A stretch of 20,000 nucleotides of DNA from contig JAWQFJ010026565.1 of NCBI GenBank assembly GCA_034096865.1, forward strand, positions 1-20,000, in the 5' to 3' direction. The notes under the pieces were generated by a model. The model was not told the DNA's origin and ran no database searches. It worked only from the letters and a program-made list of their open reading frames with translations. The position numbers were made by a program, and so were the translations under genes. Numbering within the stretch: position 1 is the stretch's first letter; each line of letters opens with the position of its first letter. This document shows, in pieces, positions 1-9,723 of this stretch. This DNA comes from Theodoxus fluviatilis (taxonomy: Eukaryota > Mollusca > Gastropoda > Cycloneritida > Neritidae).

Positions 1-536
1 CTCATATCACCCAAATCACCGTTGTTGTTGCTTGCTCTAGTTCCTGTTCTGGCATTAAAATCTCCACATAGAATTATTCCAACATTACCATGTACTGCCA
101 ACATCTCAGAAATGCATCTGTTCAAGGCATCAATACCATTTGCATCTTCACTAAGACCATAGTAAGGTGAGCCTGCAGGTGGCACATAGACGTTGAACAT
201 CAGAATATCTCTATCTAAATTGAACAAAACTTTGCTTATCTTGAAAACCATGATATCATATCTGCACTCCAAACGCAGAAAATATTTACTGACACTGTTA
301 TGTATAAGGCAGATAATACCACCTGATCTCCGACCACGTATTGACAATTTTTTAGCAGGCAGAATGTGAACCACAAAATCATGAAAATCTCTAGACATAT
401 CAATTGTATCAACAAAGGTTTCGCACAGACAAACAAAAGAAAAACTCTGCAAGTACGACGGAAAGTCTGGATCCTCAAATTTAGTTAAGAGTCCATCTAC
501 ATTCCATGACAGAAATCTGAGGATAGCTTGGGTCAT
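1..536 (-). CDS. LINE ORF2, N-terminal part: APE-type endonuclease domain (partial, runs off left edge)
   Basis: The frame from the ATG at 536-534 is open for 178 codons to the window edge. It reads as the N-terminal half of an apurinic-like (exonuclease/endonuclease/phosphatase) domain, which nicks target DNA to prime reverse transcription. Visible motifs in order: SWNVDGL near residue 10 (metal-site Asn), LCET near residue 37 (catalytic Glu), RRSGGI near residue 69, FNVYVPPAGSPYYG near residue 115, and GDFNARTG near residue 160. The remaining endonuclease motifs lie to the left of the window or in the plus-strand piece from 11941. The start codon is 2 bp from the LTR at 539, so the LINE is split between ORF1 and ORF2 by the LTR element. 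No stop or frameshift is seen in the visible part. That it is LINE endonuclease is near certain; the clade (CR1/L2-like) is not resolved. Confidence 0.9.
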   Translation of the reverse strand, partial: MTQAILRFLSWNVDGLLTKFEDPDFPSYLQSFSFVCLCETFVDTIDMSRDFHDFVVHILPAKKLSIRGRRSGGIICLIHNSVSKYFLRLECRYDIMVFKISKVLFNLDRDILMFNVYVPPAGSPYYGLSEDANGIDALNRCISEMLAVHGNVGIILCGDFNARTGTRASNNNGDLGDM

Positions 537-538
537 AT

Positions 539-1145
539 TTTGGTAGGAACCGCCTTCGCCCATTTTGGTGGCCATTATCCGCCATTACTGGGCAATGCCA
601 CTCTGTGCGCGAGTATAAGACAGGCGCATGGCCATGACCGAAGGCACGCAGGTTCTGCTAAGAGTTCGTTCACGCGACCTGGGAAGGGAGGGGAAATCCG
701 CCTGTAGAGCTAGTGTCGGTGGGCTAACCCCTGGCAATGGCAGGCACCCGAGTCACACCGACTCTCGCCATTAGGCACCGCGAGGCTGTCTGCTAGCCTG
801 GTGGTGCCATGCTCGGCCCGCATGGCACCGGCGAGCACTCGGTCGAGTAATCATGCTTACACGGTAACGGTTACAATACAGAGACAGAAAGCATGGTGCG
901 CTTACCTGGATCCAGTGGCCGTGGATGCGCTCCTGTCCGTCTCGATCTCTCTCTGCTCGCCCAACTGTCTCTCTCGCCTTTGCTCTCTCTCTCGCTCTCC
1001 TCTCTGGCCTCTCGTGCCCTCTCAAGCCTCTGGTCGCCGGATAGAAGGAAGACTGACCGCTTGACCCATACTTAAATACCCCGGCAGTGAACGATACCAC
1101 GTGACCTCGCGGCCTCAGGGAGATCACTCCGGACTCCCTACCACA
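539..1145 (-). repeat. 3' LTR of the Gypsy-type element (left copy)
   Basis: This is one of two 607-bp direct repeats. On the minus strand it starts TGTGGTAG and ends CTACCAAA, an 8-bp near-perfect terminal inverted repeat; a narrower reading ends at CCA (541). It differs from the right copy only at 908 (G against T at 10093) and 1004 (C against A at 10189), with no indels. Short open frames inside it are shadows and occur in both copies. Confidence 0.95.
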
Positions 1146-1154
1146 CTCTCCCCC
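1146..1154 (-). other. Polypurine tract
   Basis: On the minus strand GGGGGAGAG directly abuts the TGTGGTAG start of the 3' LTR, the expected place for second-strand priming. A second G7 run lies about 15-20 bp further upstream. Together with the primer-binding site at the other end it fixes the element's orientation. Confidence 0.7.
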
Positions 1155-2017
1155 GTCAAAAATAAATCCCCCCCACTGGGAAGAGTGCAACCCGGCCGCT
1201 CTGTCATCCCGTTCCGCTGCCCTTCCTAGACCCAGATGTGCCCCACGCCCCGAGAACAAGAGAGTGTAAAAATGACAATGTGCAAAAACCAAAAGAACAA
1301 AATTAACCCAGTATACAGAAAACAACAGGATAAGGTCGACACATCTTCTAGGGAACAAGGCAAGCAGGTATACCCATCTACCTCCCTAGAGTAAACAGCC
1401 GCGTACAATTGGAAATGCAAGAAAAGGTTTTCCCGACCCTCGATTTTGGGCAAGGTGAGGTCCCGTCTCCACGGGAGACTAAGCAGGGTCCCACTGCCCT
1501 TCACCTTGCATCTACCTATCCTGCTCGCCTGAGAATCTAGGGGCACGCTGGCCTGCTGGACCTTGGAAAGCCGGCGTGCACCCTCCGGGGTCTGCTGCAG
1601 CACCCAGGTCTTTTTCGCACCTTAAGACTTGCTGCAACCCGCAGACCTGAGTTTCCCCTGCCTCCCCTGGATGGGGCTGTCCGACTCCAGAAGGAGTTCG
1701 TCTCCGGGCATAGCCAAAAGAGCGGCTCCATGCCCCTCACTGACATTCCCCAACGCGGACATCCCCATACAGAAGGAGACATAAGGGGAGCACTTAAGGG
1801 GAGGCAACTGCCGGGAGTTTCCTCCGCGACTCCGTCACCCCTTTAGGAATCTGCCCAGGCAGCGCCGGACGTGACGCCATCTCCGCGTACGAAGGTCTCT
1901 ACTCTTTCCCGGGAGCACTTTCCTCTCCCTATTGAGTCCGGACCTCGACCCGAGAAGGCGAACTCACGCCCCCTGCCTGAGCTATCTCCATCAGGGCCTC
2001 ATCCCCTGGAATCTCGT
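1155..2017 (-). other. Untranslated 3' region of the LTR element, no defensible gene
   Basis: Between the zinc-finger ORF stop (2018) and the polypurine tract there are only short overlapping frames on both strands, with no recognisable domain. One minus-strand frame (1603-1226) ends in a hydrophobic stretch but lacks any ATG. I see no envelope or accessory gene here. Confidence 0.5.
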
Positions 2018-3202
2018 CTACGTTGGAATCATGGCTGTCCCGGGGTACTCCCCCCCTTTAGCCGAGAACTTAGAAGGATTCTGAAGGTCTGGCTGGTCCG
2101 CCGAGGTACCCAGAATCCTCTGGGGTTCCTCCTTCCCAGCCGGCGACTCCAAGGGCTCCTCCTGACTCCCTTGGGGGGTTCCTTCCCCCCCTGCCTTGGT
2201 GCCTGGAGCCTCAGGAGTCTCATGCCCGTCGCCCCGAGTCGTTGGTTCCCGCAGATGGTTGGGGCTATCCGCGACCGCGATCTCCATGGGGGTTTCCTCC
2301 CTCCCAGAGCTCGCAGCTCCTGATGATGCGGCCGCTGAGGAAGCCTCCACCTTCCTCGCCAAACGCCTCTCGCGACGCTGTGCAGTCCTGGCCTCTCGAT
2401 GTTGCCGCCTCTCGTCCTGAGATAGCGTCAGCCAGAGCCTGCGGGGCTCGTTGCCCGCAAAACTCTTTGCTCTCAGGTTCGGGCTCGTGACCGTCCCCTG
2501 TCCCCGAGCAATTGGAGTTCCGGATGCCCTCTCGCTCCTCTTGGCCCTCTTCTCCCGGGATTCTTGGCGAGGGTGCTCGCGTGAGCCACCCTCTCTCCTC
2601 CCTGAAGAGGACCTATACTTCGGGGAGTGCGGCACTGGGGCAGAGTTGGACTCTTGCCGCCCCCGTGACCAGTGGCGCTTTGGCCAGCGGTCCCGCGATC
2701 CCGGTGGGTCCTGGGGCCGCTCAGGCGGCCTAGCCGCCCCAGGAGCTCTACCTACCCTCAACTGGGGGACGAAGTTCCGGAAGGCCTGCTGGTTGGCTTG
2801 ACCAGACATCCGGAGCATTATCCCCATTACCTCCCAGTGCAGGAGGAGTGCCCGCGCGTTCATGGGTTCCAGAGACGGGTGCTCTGGCCAGGCATATCCC
2901 CAGTAGGCGCTCATCCTCCTGCACGGTTGGACGTCCGCCTCAGAGACCTTTATACCCGATGGCAGGAATCTCTTCACCTCCTTCTCGAGTCTCCCCAGGC
3001 TGCTGCCTGGGACCTCGAGGTACTGGCTGAAAAGACATAGGGCCCGGTCTAGGCGGAGGCAGGGCCACTCATAAAACCCCGGCGGGAAATGCTTCTGGAG
3101 GTAGTGTTCCTTCAGGTTTCCCACCGGACGTCCCTGGCAGCCACCCAGGTCGCACCAACCCTGCCTCGAGGGTGTGGCCCCCCCTGCATTCCCTTCCGCC
3201 AT
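2018..3202 (-). CDS. Zinc-finger ORF downstream of the integrase remnant (unknown function)
   Basis: The first ATG of this frame is at 3202-3200, giving about 394 residues; the frame is open further upstream to 3307 without an ATG and overlaps the integrase frame, so it may originally have been read as an extension of Pol. Near the N-terminus is a C2H2-like finger, CDLGGC followed by HYLQKH (C-x4-C-x11-H-x4-H). After it comes a roughly 110-residue globular part with conserved-looking segments such as PCRRMSAYWGYAWPEHP and LLLHWEVMGIML. The C-terminal half is low-complexity, rich in R, S, E, P and G. I recall similar ORFs, a lone finger plus a domain ending in a P-N...HW motif, near Gypsy elements of molluscs and lancelets, but that is memory and not a search. 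It may be a DNA- or RNA-binding accessory protein. It is uninterrupted, unlike gag and pol. Confidence 0.65.
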   Translation of the reverse strand: MAEGNAGGATPSRQGWCDLGGCQGRPVGNLKEHYLQKHFPPGFYEWPCLRLDRALCLFSQYLEVPGSSLGRLEKEVKRFLPSGIKVSEADVQPCRRMSAYWGYAWPEHPSLEPMNARALLLHWEVMGIMLRMSGQANQQAFRNFVPQLRVGRAPGAARPPERPQDPPGSRDRWPKRHWSRGRQESNSAPVPHSPKYRSSSGRREGGSREHPRQESREKRAKRSERASGTPIARGQGTVTSPNLRAKSFAGNEPRRLWLTLSQDERRQHREARTAQRRERRLARKVEASSAAASSGAASSGREETPMEIAVADSPNHLREPTTRGDGHETPEAPGTKAGGEGTPQGSQEEPLESPAGKEEPQRILGTSADQPDLQNPSKFSAKGGEYPGTAMIPT

Positions 3203-3603
3203 CTGAAAATACCGACCACAGGGGGCAAACGATTCCTCTTCCTCCGGACCCAGAGTGGCAACGGCTCCTCCCGGCACATCTTTAGCCTGTCTTGGTGTGC
3301 CGTCCACTCCTTCCGGGCCGACGCCACCCTGTAAAGAACAGAAGGGAGCACATCCACGTCAACAACCGGCCCCTTCCAGAGGGGGGCCCGTTTCTCGCAC
3401 TGGCCCACTTTTCCGGCGGAGTTTGCGAGTAGGACTACACCCCCCGTCCCAAATTGACTAGGACTGACACCCGTGGATGTTATCGTCCCTCTTTTGTCGC
3501 ACCTGATGGCTCTCTTGTTTGATAGACCATGTTGATTTGCCTGCCCCGAACCATGTCCCCCTTTCTGCCATTCCCTTCTCCAGAGAAGCACCCAGACAGG
3601 GTT
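3112..3603 (-). pseudogene. Integrase C-terminal (GPY/F-like) remnant of Gypsy pol
   Basis: This frame is open from 3603 to the stop at 3112. Residues encoded by about 3543-3232 match the usual end of Gypsy integrase: a basic segment (NKRAIRCDKRG) corresponding to the QKRxYD region, then VLLAN...KVGQCEK, the WKGP core, LPSVLYRV, and AHQDRLKM, followed by LPLWVRRKR. In intact elements this domain binds DNA or chromatin during integration. The zinc-binding HHCC domain and the DDE catalytic core that should precede it are absent, and only about 30-100 bp separate it from the gag-like frame. The breakpoint of the deletion is therefore about 3550-3630. The downstream part of the frame (after about 3232) overlaps the zinc-finger ORF and is probably not meaningful. 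It is the strongest evidence for the Gypsy assignment. Confidence 0.72.
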
Positions 3604-3627
3604 TTAGGACGCGTTCTCAGGCTCCGC

Positions 3628-4633
3628 TTACTCTCCTGGTAAGCTATCAACTTGGCCATTAATAGACTCCACCTGGGGCTTTGACAGGTCATCTCCTCCC
3701 CTTTCCTCTGTCCCGGCGGCCCTGGACCACCTCAGAGTATCCTGGGGAAAACGAATACCACCGAACCCCTCTGGGCCTTGCAAGTCCACCCGACCTGGGG
3801 TCTCCCGTGGCCCCTGATGCGGAATGGTTTCAGACCTGCCATGCCAGGGAGGAAACGTCGTCTGCTCATGCCCGTCATCACCTTCCGTTCCCTGCAAGTG
3901 CCTGGAATTTCTTCCAACTGGGGACAGTGATCTGGGCACCACATGCCTCCTAGACTCCTCAGCACGGCTTGCTCTGTCATCCAATGCCGCTAGGGTGGAC
4001 TGCAACGTCTGACGGAATTGGCCCTTCACCCATTCAGACAGCTTGTGATCTAGGCGTTGAGTGGTCTCGGCCATCTCCGCTCGGGTCTGTGCGACTTGGC
4101 CAGAGCACCACCGAACGTCCGAGATCATACCGGCACTGATGCCTCGGGAACTGCGTGGACTGATGGGAAATTCCGGGGCCCCTGAAAGTACTCCTGATCG
4201 ACCTGGAGTGTTCAAGTCCAACCCCTTCCTCGAACCGTCCCGTCCCAGAGCACCCGTAACCAATGGAGAGATACCAGTGCCAGGCCAACCTCCCACTGCC
4301 AGAGAATCTGACCTGGAGGCGAGACGATACCCATCCCCCTGAGAAATCTAAATATACGTCTCCGGACAAGGATTCCGCTGATTCTCCATCAGGGAGATCC
4401 CGGAGCCCCTTTCCCTGGCTCTCAGAGCCCTCCTTTTTCAGGTGGACTCCTTTCGGGAATCCCTGCCCCTGGGGACTATCTCTTGATTCACTCTTTGAGA
4501 CCCCCGCCGGTGTGGGTTCCACAGGCGCCAGGGAAGTTGTTGTAGTCGGCTCCCCATCCGCCCTCCGTGTCCCACTACGGCGCTCAATGAGCTCACCCGA
4601 TCTCGTCGCCAGAAGAGTGGGCTCGTCCACCAT
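3628..4633 (-). pseudogene. Gag-like remnant with a frameshift
   Basis: An ATG at 4633-4631 opens a frame (MVDEPTLLATRSG..., with in-frame sequence upstream to a TGA near 4690) that looks protein-like to about 4340. After a run of five G on the coding strand (C run at 4335-4339) the plausible frame changes and continues to the stop at 3628. The second part includes TPGRSGVLSGAPEFPISPRS and an amphipathic helix-rich stretch, AEMAETTQRLDHKLSEWVKG and on through LAALDDRASRAEE, which would suit a Gag oligomerisation segment. No CCHC zinc knuckle or protease signature follows. Position (first gene after the leader) and composition suggest Gag; no domain is diagnostic, and past about 3950 two frames look equally plausible. 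Confidence 0.5.
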
Positions 4634-4740
4634 GAGACACTTTCCGTGCCATTCACGGACGTACCAGCCCGCACTCTTCTTTAATCTGCCGACTCACCGC
4701 AGAGGACCTGAAGAGATTGTCTGCAGTCCGTCCTCCTGAT

Positions 4741-5800
4741 TGAGCCATCACCTTGGCAGGGTCAACCTACACAGGAAGCTGGTGAAATCATACCCACCAA
4801 CCAAGTTGGTTAAATTCACCAGACCTCCCTGCAAGCCCCGTGCCCCGCCAGGGAAAAAGCCACACCTCACTACTTTTCCTAGCAAGAGGGAGATAGCAGT
4901 GTTTGCCACCCCCACACAAAAAGCATAGCAAATAACTACAGAACAACCCAAAAATATCATTACCGCACTGATATCTATGAGACCATTAAATACTAACCCC
5001 CACCCAGTTAAATACACATACCACATATTAAAAGCGCTCAGAAGCTAGGCACTCAGGGGAATATTAGTCTACAATAGAAACCAACTAAACCACTGGGTCA
5101 GTAACGCAAGCCGCGTAAAACCACATCAGGTAATTATCTCAAAACAGGGAAAATACACAGCAAGTAAAGTACCGCAAAACATTAAGCAACAAAAACAACG
5201 CAATCAAGCCCTTGCAGGGGGATTAACTGCACACGCACACCTATTCCTATCGCGCGAGGAACTGTCCGCAATTAGCCGGGCTCGCAGTTAAGGAGCCCAG
5301 GCCTGCGTGAGGCGTGCGTGAACTGGCAGTTTGCGAAACAAGTCCATACCTCCCCCCCCCATCAAACGATGGAAAGAAATGGACTACACGAAAGGCTCAT
5401 GCGTAAAGCGGTACGCTCCCACAAGGCGTCCCTCGTGAACGGAGCGCCCAACAGTGCACATGAGCTCGAAAAATGCAAAAATAAATTAGCTCTTTGTTTC
5501 CTTCAAAAGCGCAACAGGGTGTAGCGAGTCGTGGAGGGTGACCGGCACACGACAGTGTCTGAACCACACCTCCCTTCCGCCACAAGGGCACGAGTCGCTA
5601 CAACCGTTGCTAATTTATAAAAGACAGGGATGATAGACATAGGATATGGTCGCCTAGTCGTCATTGAACGAGCTGAGTGCACGCACTCACTAGACAGGCC
5701 ACGTGAAGGAAGTCAAGAGAAAATAAAATCTTCTCAGAACTGGAGCAAGGCTTGCTCAAAATAAAGACAGCAAGGCGAAAAAACTACTGAAATAGCATGT
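4741..5800. other. Leader of the LTR element, non-coding
   Basis: About 1 kb between gag and the tandem repeats, with no supported coding sequence. It holds an 81-bp segment with 13-bp arms (5521-5533 and 5589-5601, one mismatch) that can fold, and otherwise nothing I can name. Confidence 0.5.
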
Positions 5801-5809
5801 TACTAATAG

Positions 5810-6130
5810 AAAAAACAAAACAATCAAAGACCGATCAACAGCTAGCGTGTGCCCTCGCTGAGATAGTGCACAAAGCTGGCCTTGGGTGAAAAAAGCAAAG
5901 AATATAAACTCGCACTGCATGTTTGTTTCATACCGAAAATACAAAACAATGAAAAACCGGCACTTACCAGTGTGCACCCTGCGCAAAGTGCACCAAGCTG
6001 GTCTTGTGCAACCAAAAGAACAGCAAAGCAGTGCAAGTTTCTACACAAAAAACAAGACAATGAAAAACCAATCAACCCCAGTGGGCACCCTCTGCGCTGG
6101 CACACAGCACTAGCAGTGGGCGGAGAAAAT
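5810..6130. repeat. Three degenerate tandem copies, about 110-125 bp
   Basis: A block beginning ACAAAACAATGAAAAACC, followed by AGTGTGCACCCTGCGC and a CCAAGCTGG-like segment, recurs at about 5812, 5940 and 6052 with substitutions and indels. It belongs to the long repeat-rich leader of the LTR element. Confidence 0.55.
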
Positions 6131-6384
6131 AAATCATAGGAAATAGAAATGCGAAAGCACAGCAATACACAGGACTGCAGTGAATTCACATAGAAATGAG
6201 GAGAAGTGAATATGGGCGAATGAGAGGCAGAAGCACCATTATCTACCTCTCGTGAGAGGCAGAAACACTATTGTCTGCATCTCATAAGGAGCAAAGACGC
6301 TATTGCCCCTATTTCCTCCTCCCTAGTGCAGGAGTGACCATGTGGGCTGAGCGAGAGCATTCTCCCTCACTCATGACAGCCTCA
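6131..6384. other. Leader segment with short degenerate repeats
   Basis: No gene is seen. Around 6220-6300 a roughly 35-bp block starting GAGAGGCAGAA recurs two to three times (TGAGAGGCAGAAGCACCATT, TGAGAGGCAGAAACACTATT, then a diverged copy). Confidence 0.4.
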
Positions 6385-6603
6385 CAAAATGTTCCTTGCA
6401 TAGACCGTGCACACCCAATCCATACTTCGAGGCACGCCTGTCACTCACGATGAACCGAGTTCTCAGCACCCTCTGTCATGCTAGCACTTCTTCAAAAAAT
6501 ATTCCTTGCATACACCGTGCGCCCACAATGCATACTTCGAGGCACACCTGTCACTCATGGTGAAACGAGTTCTCAACACCCTCTGTCATGCTAGCACTTT
6601 TTT
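6385..6603. repeat. Tandem duplication, 110-bp unit
   Basis: Two adjacent copies, each running from ATTCCTTGCATA-like sequence through a ...TACTTCGAGGCAC block to CCCTCTGTCATGCTAGCACTT. The anchor TTCCTTGCAT occurs at 6392 and 6502. The copies differ by scattered substitutions. Confidence 0.75.
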
Positions 6604-7172
6604 CATATGCAGCGCGGACAGACCCCGGACGCCCCATTCATGCCTGGCATGGATAGCCCCGTGTAGCCAAGACATACATATACGGCATGGACGACTCCGC
6701 GATGCCTCTTTCACTCAATCACTGCTAGCATTCCTTCCTCACACAGCGTGGACAGACCCCGGACGCCTCATTCATGCATGGCATGGACAGCCCCGTGTAG
6801 CCGAGACATTCACACGTGGCCTGGTCGAAACTCCGAGATGCCTCTTACACTCAGCGGTAGGATAACCTCGTTTCACCCACTCTCACTGCACCCTCTGTCA
6901 CGCTAGCACTTCTTCCACACGGGGCGTGGACAGACCCCGGACGCCCCATTCATGCCTGGCATGGATAGCCCCGTGTAGCCAAGACATACATAATACGGCA
7001 TGGACGACTCCGCGATGCCTCTTTCACTCAATCACTGCTAGCATTCCTTCCTCACACAGCGTGGACAGACCCCGGACGCCTCATTCAAGCATGGCATGGA
7101 CAGCCCCATGTAGCCGAGACATGCACACGTGGCCTGGTCGAAACTCCGAGATGCCTCTTCCACTCAGTGGTG
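6604..7172. repeat. Tandem duplication, 312-bp unit with inner 134-bp half-repeat
   Basis: GGACAGACCCCGGACGCC occurs at about 6616, 6750, 6928 and 7062. Each 312-bp copy contains two related halves spaced 134 bp, each with a CATGGACAGCCCCGTGTAGC-like block. The copies are nearly identical, so the duplication is recent. Open frames across it are by-products. Confidence 0.8.
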
Positions 7173-7249
7173 CAAGCTCCGAGTGTCTCTCTCATCCCAC
7201 GCATTTTATTTCAATGCAATGCATTTTTTCTCACACAGGACAATCCCTC

Positions 7250-9135
7250 CCACACAGGGCATTTTCTTCTGCAAAGCACTGCCTCTACAAAGAAAGCATT
7301 TTCCCAAACAAGGCATGTCACTATCAAACAAAGCCTTCCTTGCAGATGAAGCATCTGCCTTTCAAAGAAAGCATTTTATCACACAAGGCATGTTCCTATC
7401 AAACAAAATATTTTCTCCACAAAGAAAGCATTTACTCAAAGCATGTTACTATCAAACAAAGCATTTTCTCTACAAAGAAAGCATTTTCTCAACCAAAGCA
7501 TGTTACTATCAGACAAAACCTTCCTTGCAGATAAAGCATTTGCCTTTCAAAGAGAGCAGTTTCTCTAACAAGCATGTTACTACCAAACAAAACCTTCCTT
7601 GCAGATAAAGCATTTGCCTTTCAAAGAGAGCATTTTCTCAAACAGAGCATGTTACTATCACACAAAACCTTCCTTGCAGATACAGCATTTGCCTTTCAAA
7701 GAGAGCATTTTCTCAAACAAAGCATGTTTCTATCAAACCAAATATTTTCTCCACAAAGAAAGCATTTACTCAAACAAGGCATGATACTATCAAACCAAAT
7801 ATTTTCTCCACAAAGAAAGCATTTACTCAAACAAGGCATGATACTATCAAACCAAATATTTTCTCCACAAAGAGAGCATTTACTCAAACAACGTATGATA
7901 CTATCAAACCAAATATTTTCTCCACAAAGAGAGCATTTACTCAAACAAAGTATGATACTATCAAACCAAATATTTTCTCCACAAAGAGAGCATTTACTCA
8001 AACAAAGTATGTTACTATCACACAAAACCTTCCTTGCAGATAAAGCATTTGCCTTTCAAAGAGAGCATTTTCTCAAACAGAGCATGTTTCTACCAAACCA
8101 GATATTTTCTCCACAAGGAAAGCATTTACTCAAAGCATGTTACTATCAAACAAAGCATTTTCTCTACAAAGAAAGCATTTTATCAAACAAGGCATGTTAC
8201 TATCAAACCAAATATTTTCTCCACAAAGAAAGCATTCACTCAAACAAAGCATGTTACTATCACACAAAACCTTCCTTGCAGATAAAGCATTTGCCTTTCA
8301 AAGAGAGCATTTTCTCAAACAGAGCATGTTACTATCACACAAAGCATTTTCTCTACAAAGAAAGCATTTTATCAAACAAAGCATGTTACTATCAAACAAA
8401 ACCTTCCTTGCAGATAAAGCAGTTGCCTTCCAAAGAGAGCATTTACTCAAACACAGCATGTTTCTATCAAACCAGATATTTTCTCCACAAAGAAAGCATT
8501 TTCTCAAGCAAGGCATGTTACTAGCAGACAAAGCATTTTCTCTACAAAGAAAGCATTTTATCAAACAAAGCATGTTACTATCAAAACAAACATTTTCTCC
8601 ACAAAGAAAGCATTTTCTCAAACAAGGCATGTTACTATCAAACCAAACATTTTCTCCACAAAGAAAGCATTTTCTCCAACAAGGCATGTTACTATCAAAC
8701 CAAACATGTTCTCCACAAAGAAAGCATTTTCTCAAACAAGGCATGTTACTATCAAACCAAACATTTTCTCCACAAAGAAAGCATTTACTCAAACAAAGCA
8801 TGTTACTATCAAACAAAGCATTTTCTCTACAAAGAAAGCATTTTATCAAACAAGGCATGATACTATCAAACCACATATTTTCTCCACCAAGAAAGCATTT
8901 ACTCAAAGCATGTTACTATCAGACAAAGCATTTTCTCTACAAAGAAAGCATTTTCTCAAACAAGGCATGTTACTATCAAACCAAACATTTTCTCCACAAA
9001 GAAAGCATTTACTCAAACAAGGCATGTTACTATCAAACCAAACATTTTCTCCACAAAGAAAGCATTTACTCAAACAAGGCATGTTACTATCAAACCAAAC
9101 ATTTTCTCCACAAAGAAAGCATTTACTCAAACAAA
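7250..9135. repeat. Minisatellite, 57-bp unit with 75-bp variant
   Basis: Roughly 30 tandem copies of a 57-bp unit containing GCATGTTACTATCAAACC, CATTTTCTCCACAAAG and AAGCATTTACTCAAAC; a 75-bp variant is interspersed, carrying AAAACCTTCCTTGCAGAT. The unit itself is three diverged versions of a motif of about 19 bp (AAAGCATTTTCTC-like). Because 57 and 75 are multiples of three, several frames stay open on both strands: HLLKQGMLLSNQTFSPQRK and SIYSNKACYYQTKHFLHKE on plus, CLSKCFLCGENVWFDSNMP on minus. Occasional 4-bp deletions (for example near 7440, 8128 and 8905) shift frame. I treat the frames as a consequence of the repeat length and not as genes. It occupies the 5' leader of the LTR element. 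Confidence 0.9.
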
Positions 9136-9703
9136 AGCCTTTCTTGCCAAGCAATTGCACAGAGACAAAGATGCTCTCACACCACACCAGACCCCTTGTG
9201 CCTCCCCCCTCCCTGGATCTGTTAATTTGCATAATGGTGCCAGCAGTGAGGCACTCTCTGCAGGGACCTGCCTGTCTGGGGCACTGTGACCTAGCCAGGC
9301 ATGGCACCACCTCTGGCCTAGCTGTGCCAGGCACTGGACCGGGCAGTGCAGAAAGGTCATTCTAGACAATGTACTATCACACTCCCATTGCAAGGAAAAC
9401 CACACTTGCAACAAAGCATTTTTACAGAAACATAGTTGCTCTCACACAAAGCATTGTGCATTTCAAGCAAAGCCTTTCTTGCAAAACACTCACACAGAAA
9501 CAAAGTTTCTCACACACAAAGCATTGTTCATTTCAAGCAAAGCCTTTTGTCTGGGGATAGGGCATTTGCTTTCAAACAAAGGGCTATCCCCATACAAGCA
9601 AGTTCTCTCACTCGAAACACCTTCTCCTATTTAAAAAAGAAAGAAAAAATTTTCTTCTATGCCATGTTCCCCTCTCTCTATCCCACGCATGGCCCACGAA
9701 CTC
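9136..9703. other. PBS-proximal leader of the LTR element, with diverged repeats
   Basis: From 9136 to about 9370 there is an unrelated, more GC-rich block, including TAATTTGCATAAT near 9220. From about 9405 to 9560 the minisatellite core returns in diverged form, with AAAGCATTGTGCATTTCAAGC and AAAGCATTGTTCATTTCAAGC about 80 bp apart. No gene is supported. Confidence 0.5.
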
Positions 9704-9704
9704 A

Positions 9705-9722
9705 AAGCTAGCGACGACGCCA
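9705..9722 (-). other. Candidate primer-binding site
   Basis: Reading on the minus strand, one base after the LTR end comes TGGCGTCGTCGCTAGCTT. A TGG start is complementary to the CCA end of a tRNA, and the next base C would pair with a G73 discriminator, which many serine tRNAs carry. I cannot assign the primer tRNA with certainty. Spacing of 0-2 bases from the LTR is usual for Gypsy elements. Confidence 0.65.
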
Positions 9723-9723
9723 G

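Noticed and set aside
801..1064. 87-codon plus frame, identical in both LTRs (also 9986-10249)
   Set aside because: Antisense to the element, conserved only because the LTRs are near identical, with a low-complexity Ser/Leu tail from TC repeats.
1226..1603. 125-codon minus frame ending in a hydrophobic stretch, next to the polypurine tract, possible envelope or membrane protein
   Set aside because: It has no ATG (the frame opens with GTG), no signal peptide or other envelope feature, and nothing else like it nearby. Probably a chance frame.
1871..2801. Overlapping plus frames of 73-150 codons
   Set aside because: Shadows of the minus-strand zinc-finger ORF in GC-rich sequence.
5521..5601. 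Small MITE with 13-bp inverted ends
   Set aside because: The arms contain the same internal palindrome, there is no target duplication, and one mismatch; too weak to call.
6506..7534. Frames of 119-202 codons in the 312-bp repeats
   Set aside because: Repeat by-products; the peptide only mirrors the tandem DNA repeat and has no recognisable domain.
7250..9135. CRISPR-like array
   Set aside because: The units are head-to-tail and diverge throughout, with no constant repeat plus unique spacers, and the context is eukaryotic.
7574..9225. Long plus-strand frames of 316 and 362 codons across the minisatellite
   Set aside because: They are produced by the 57/75-bp unit lengths; equally long frames exist on the other strand and in other phases, and they run antisense to the element.
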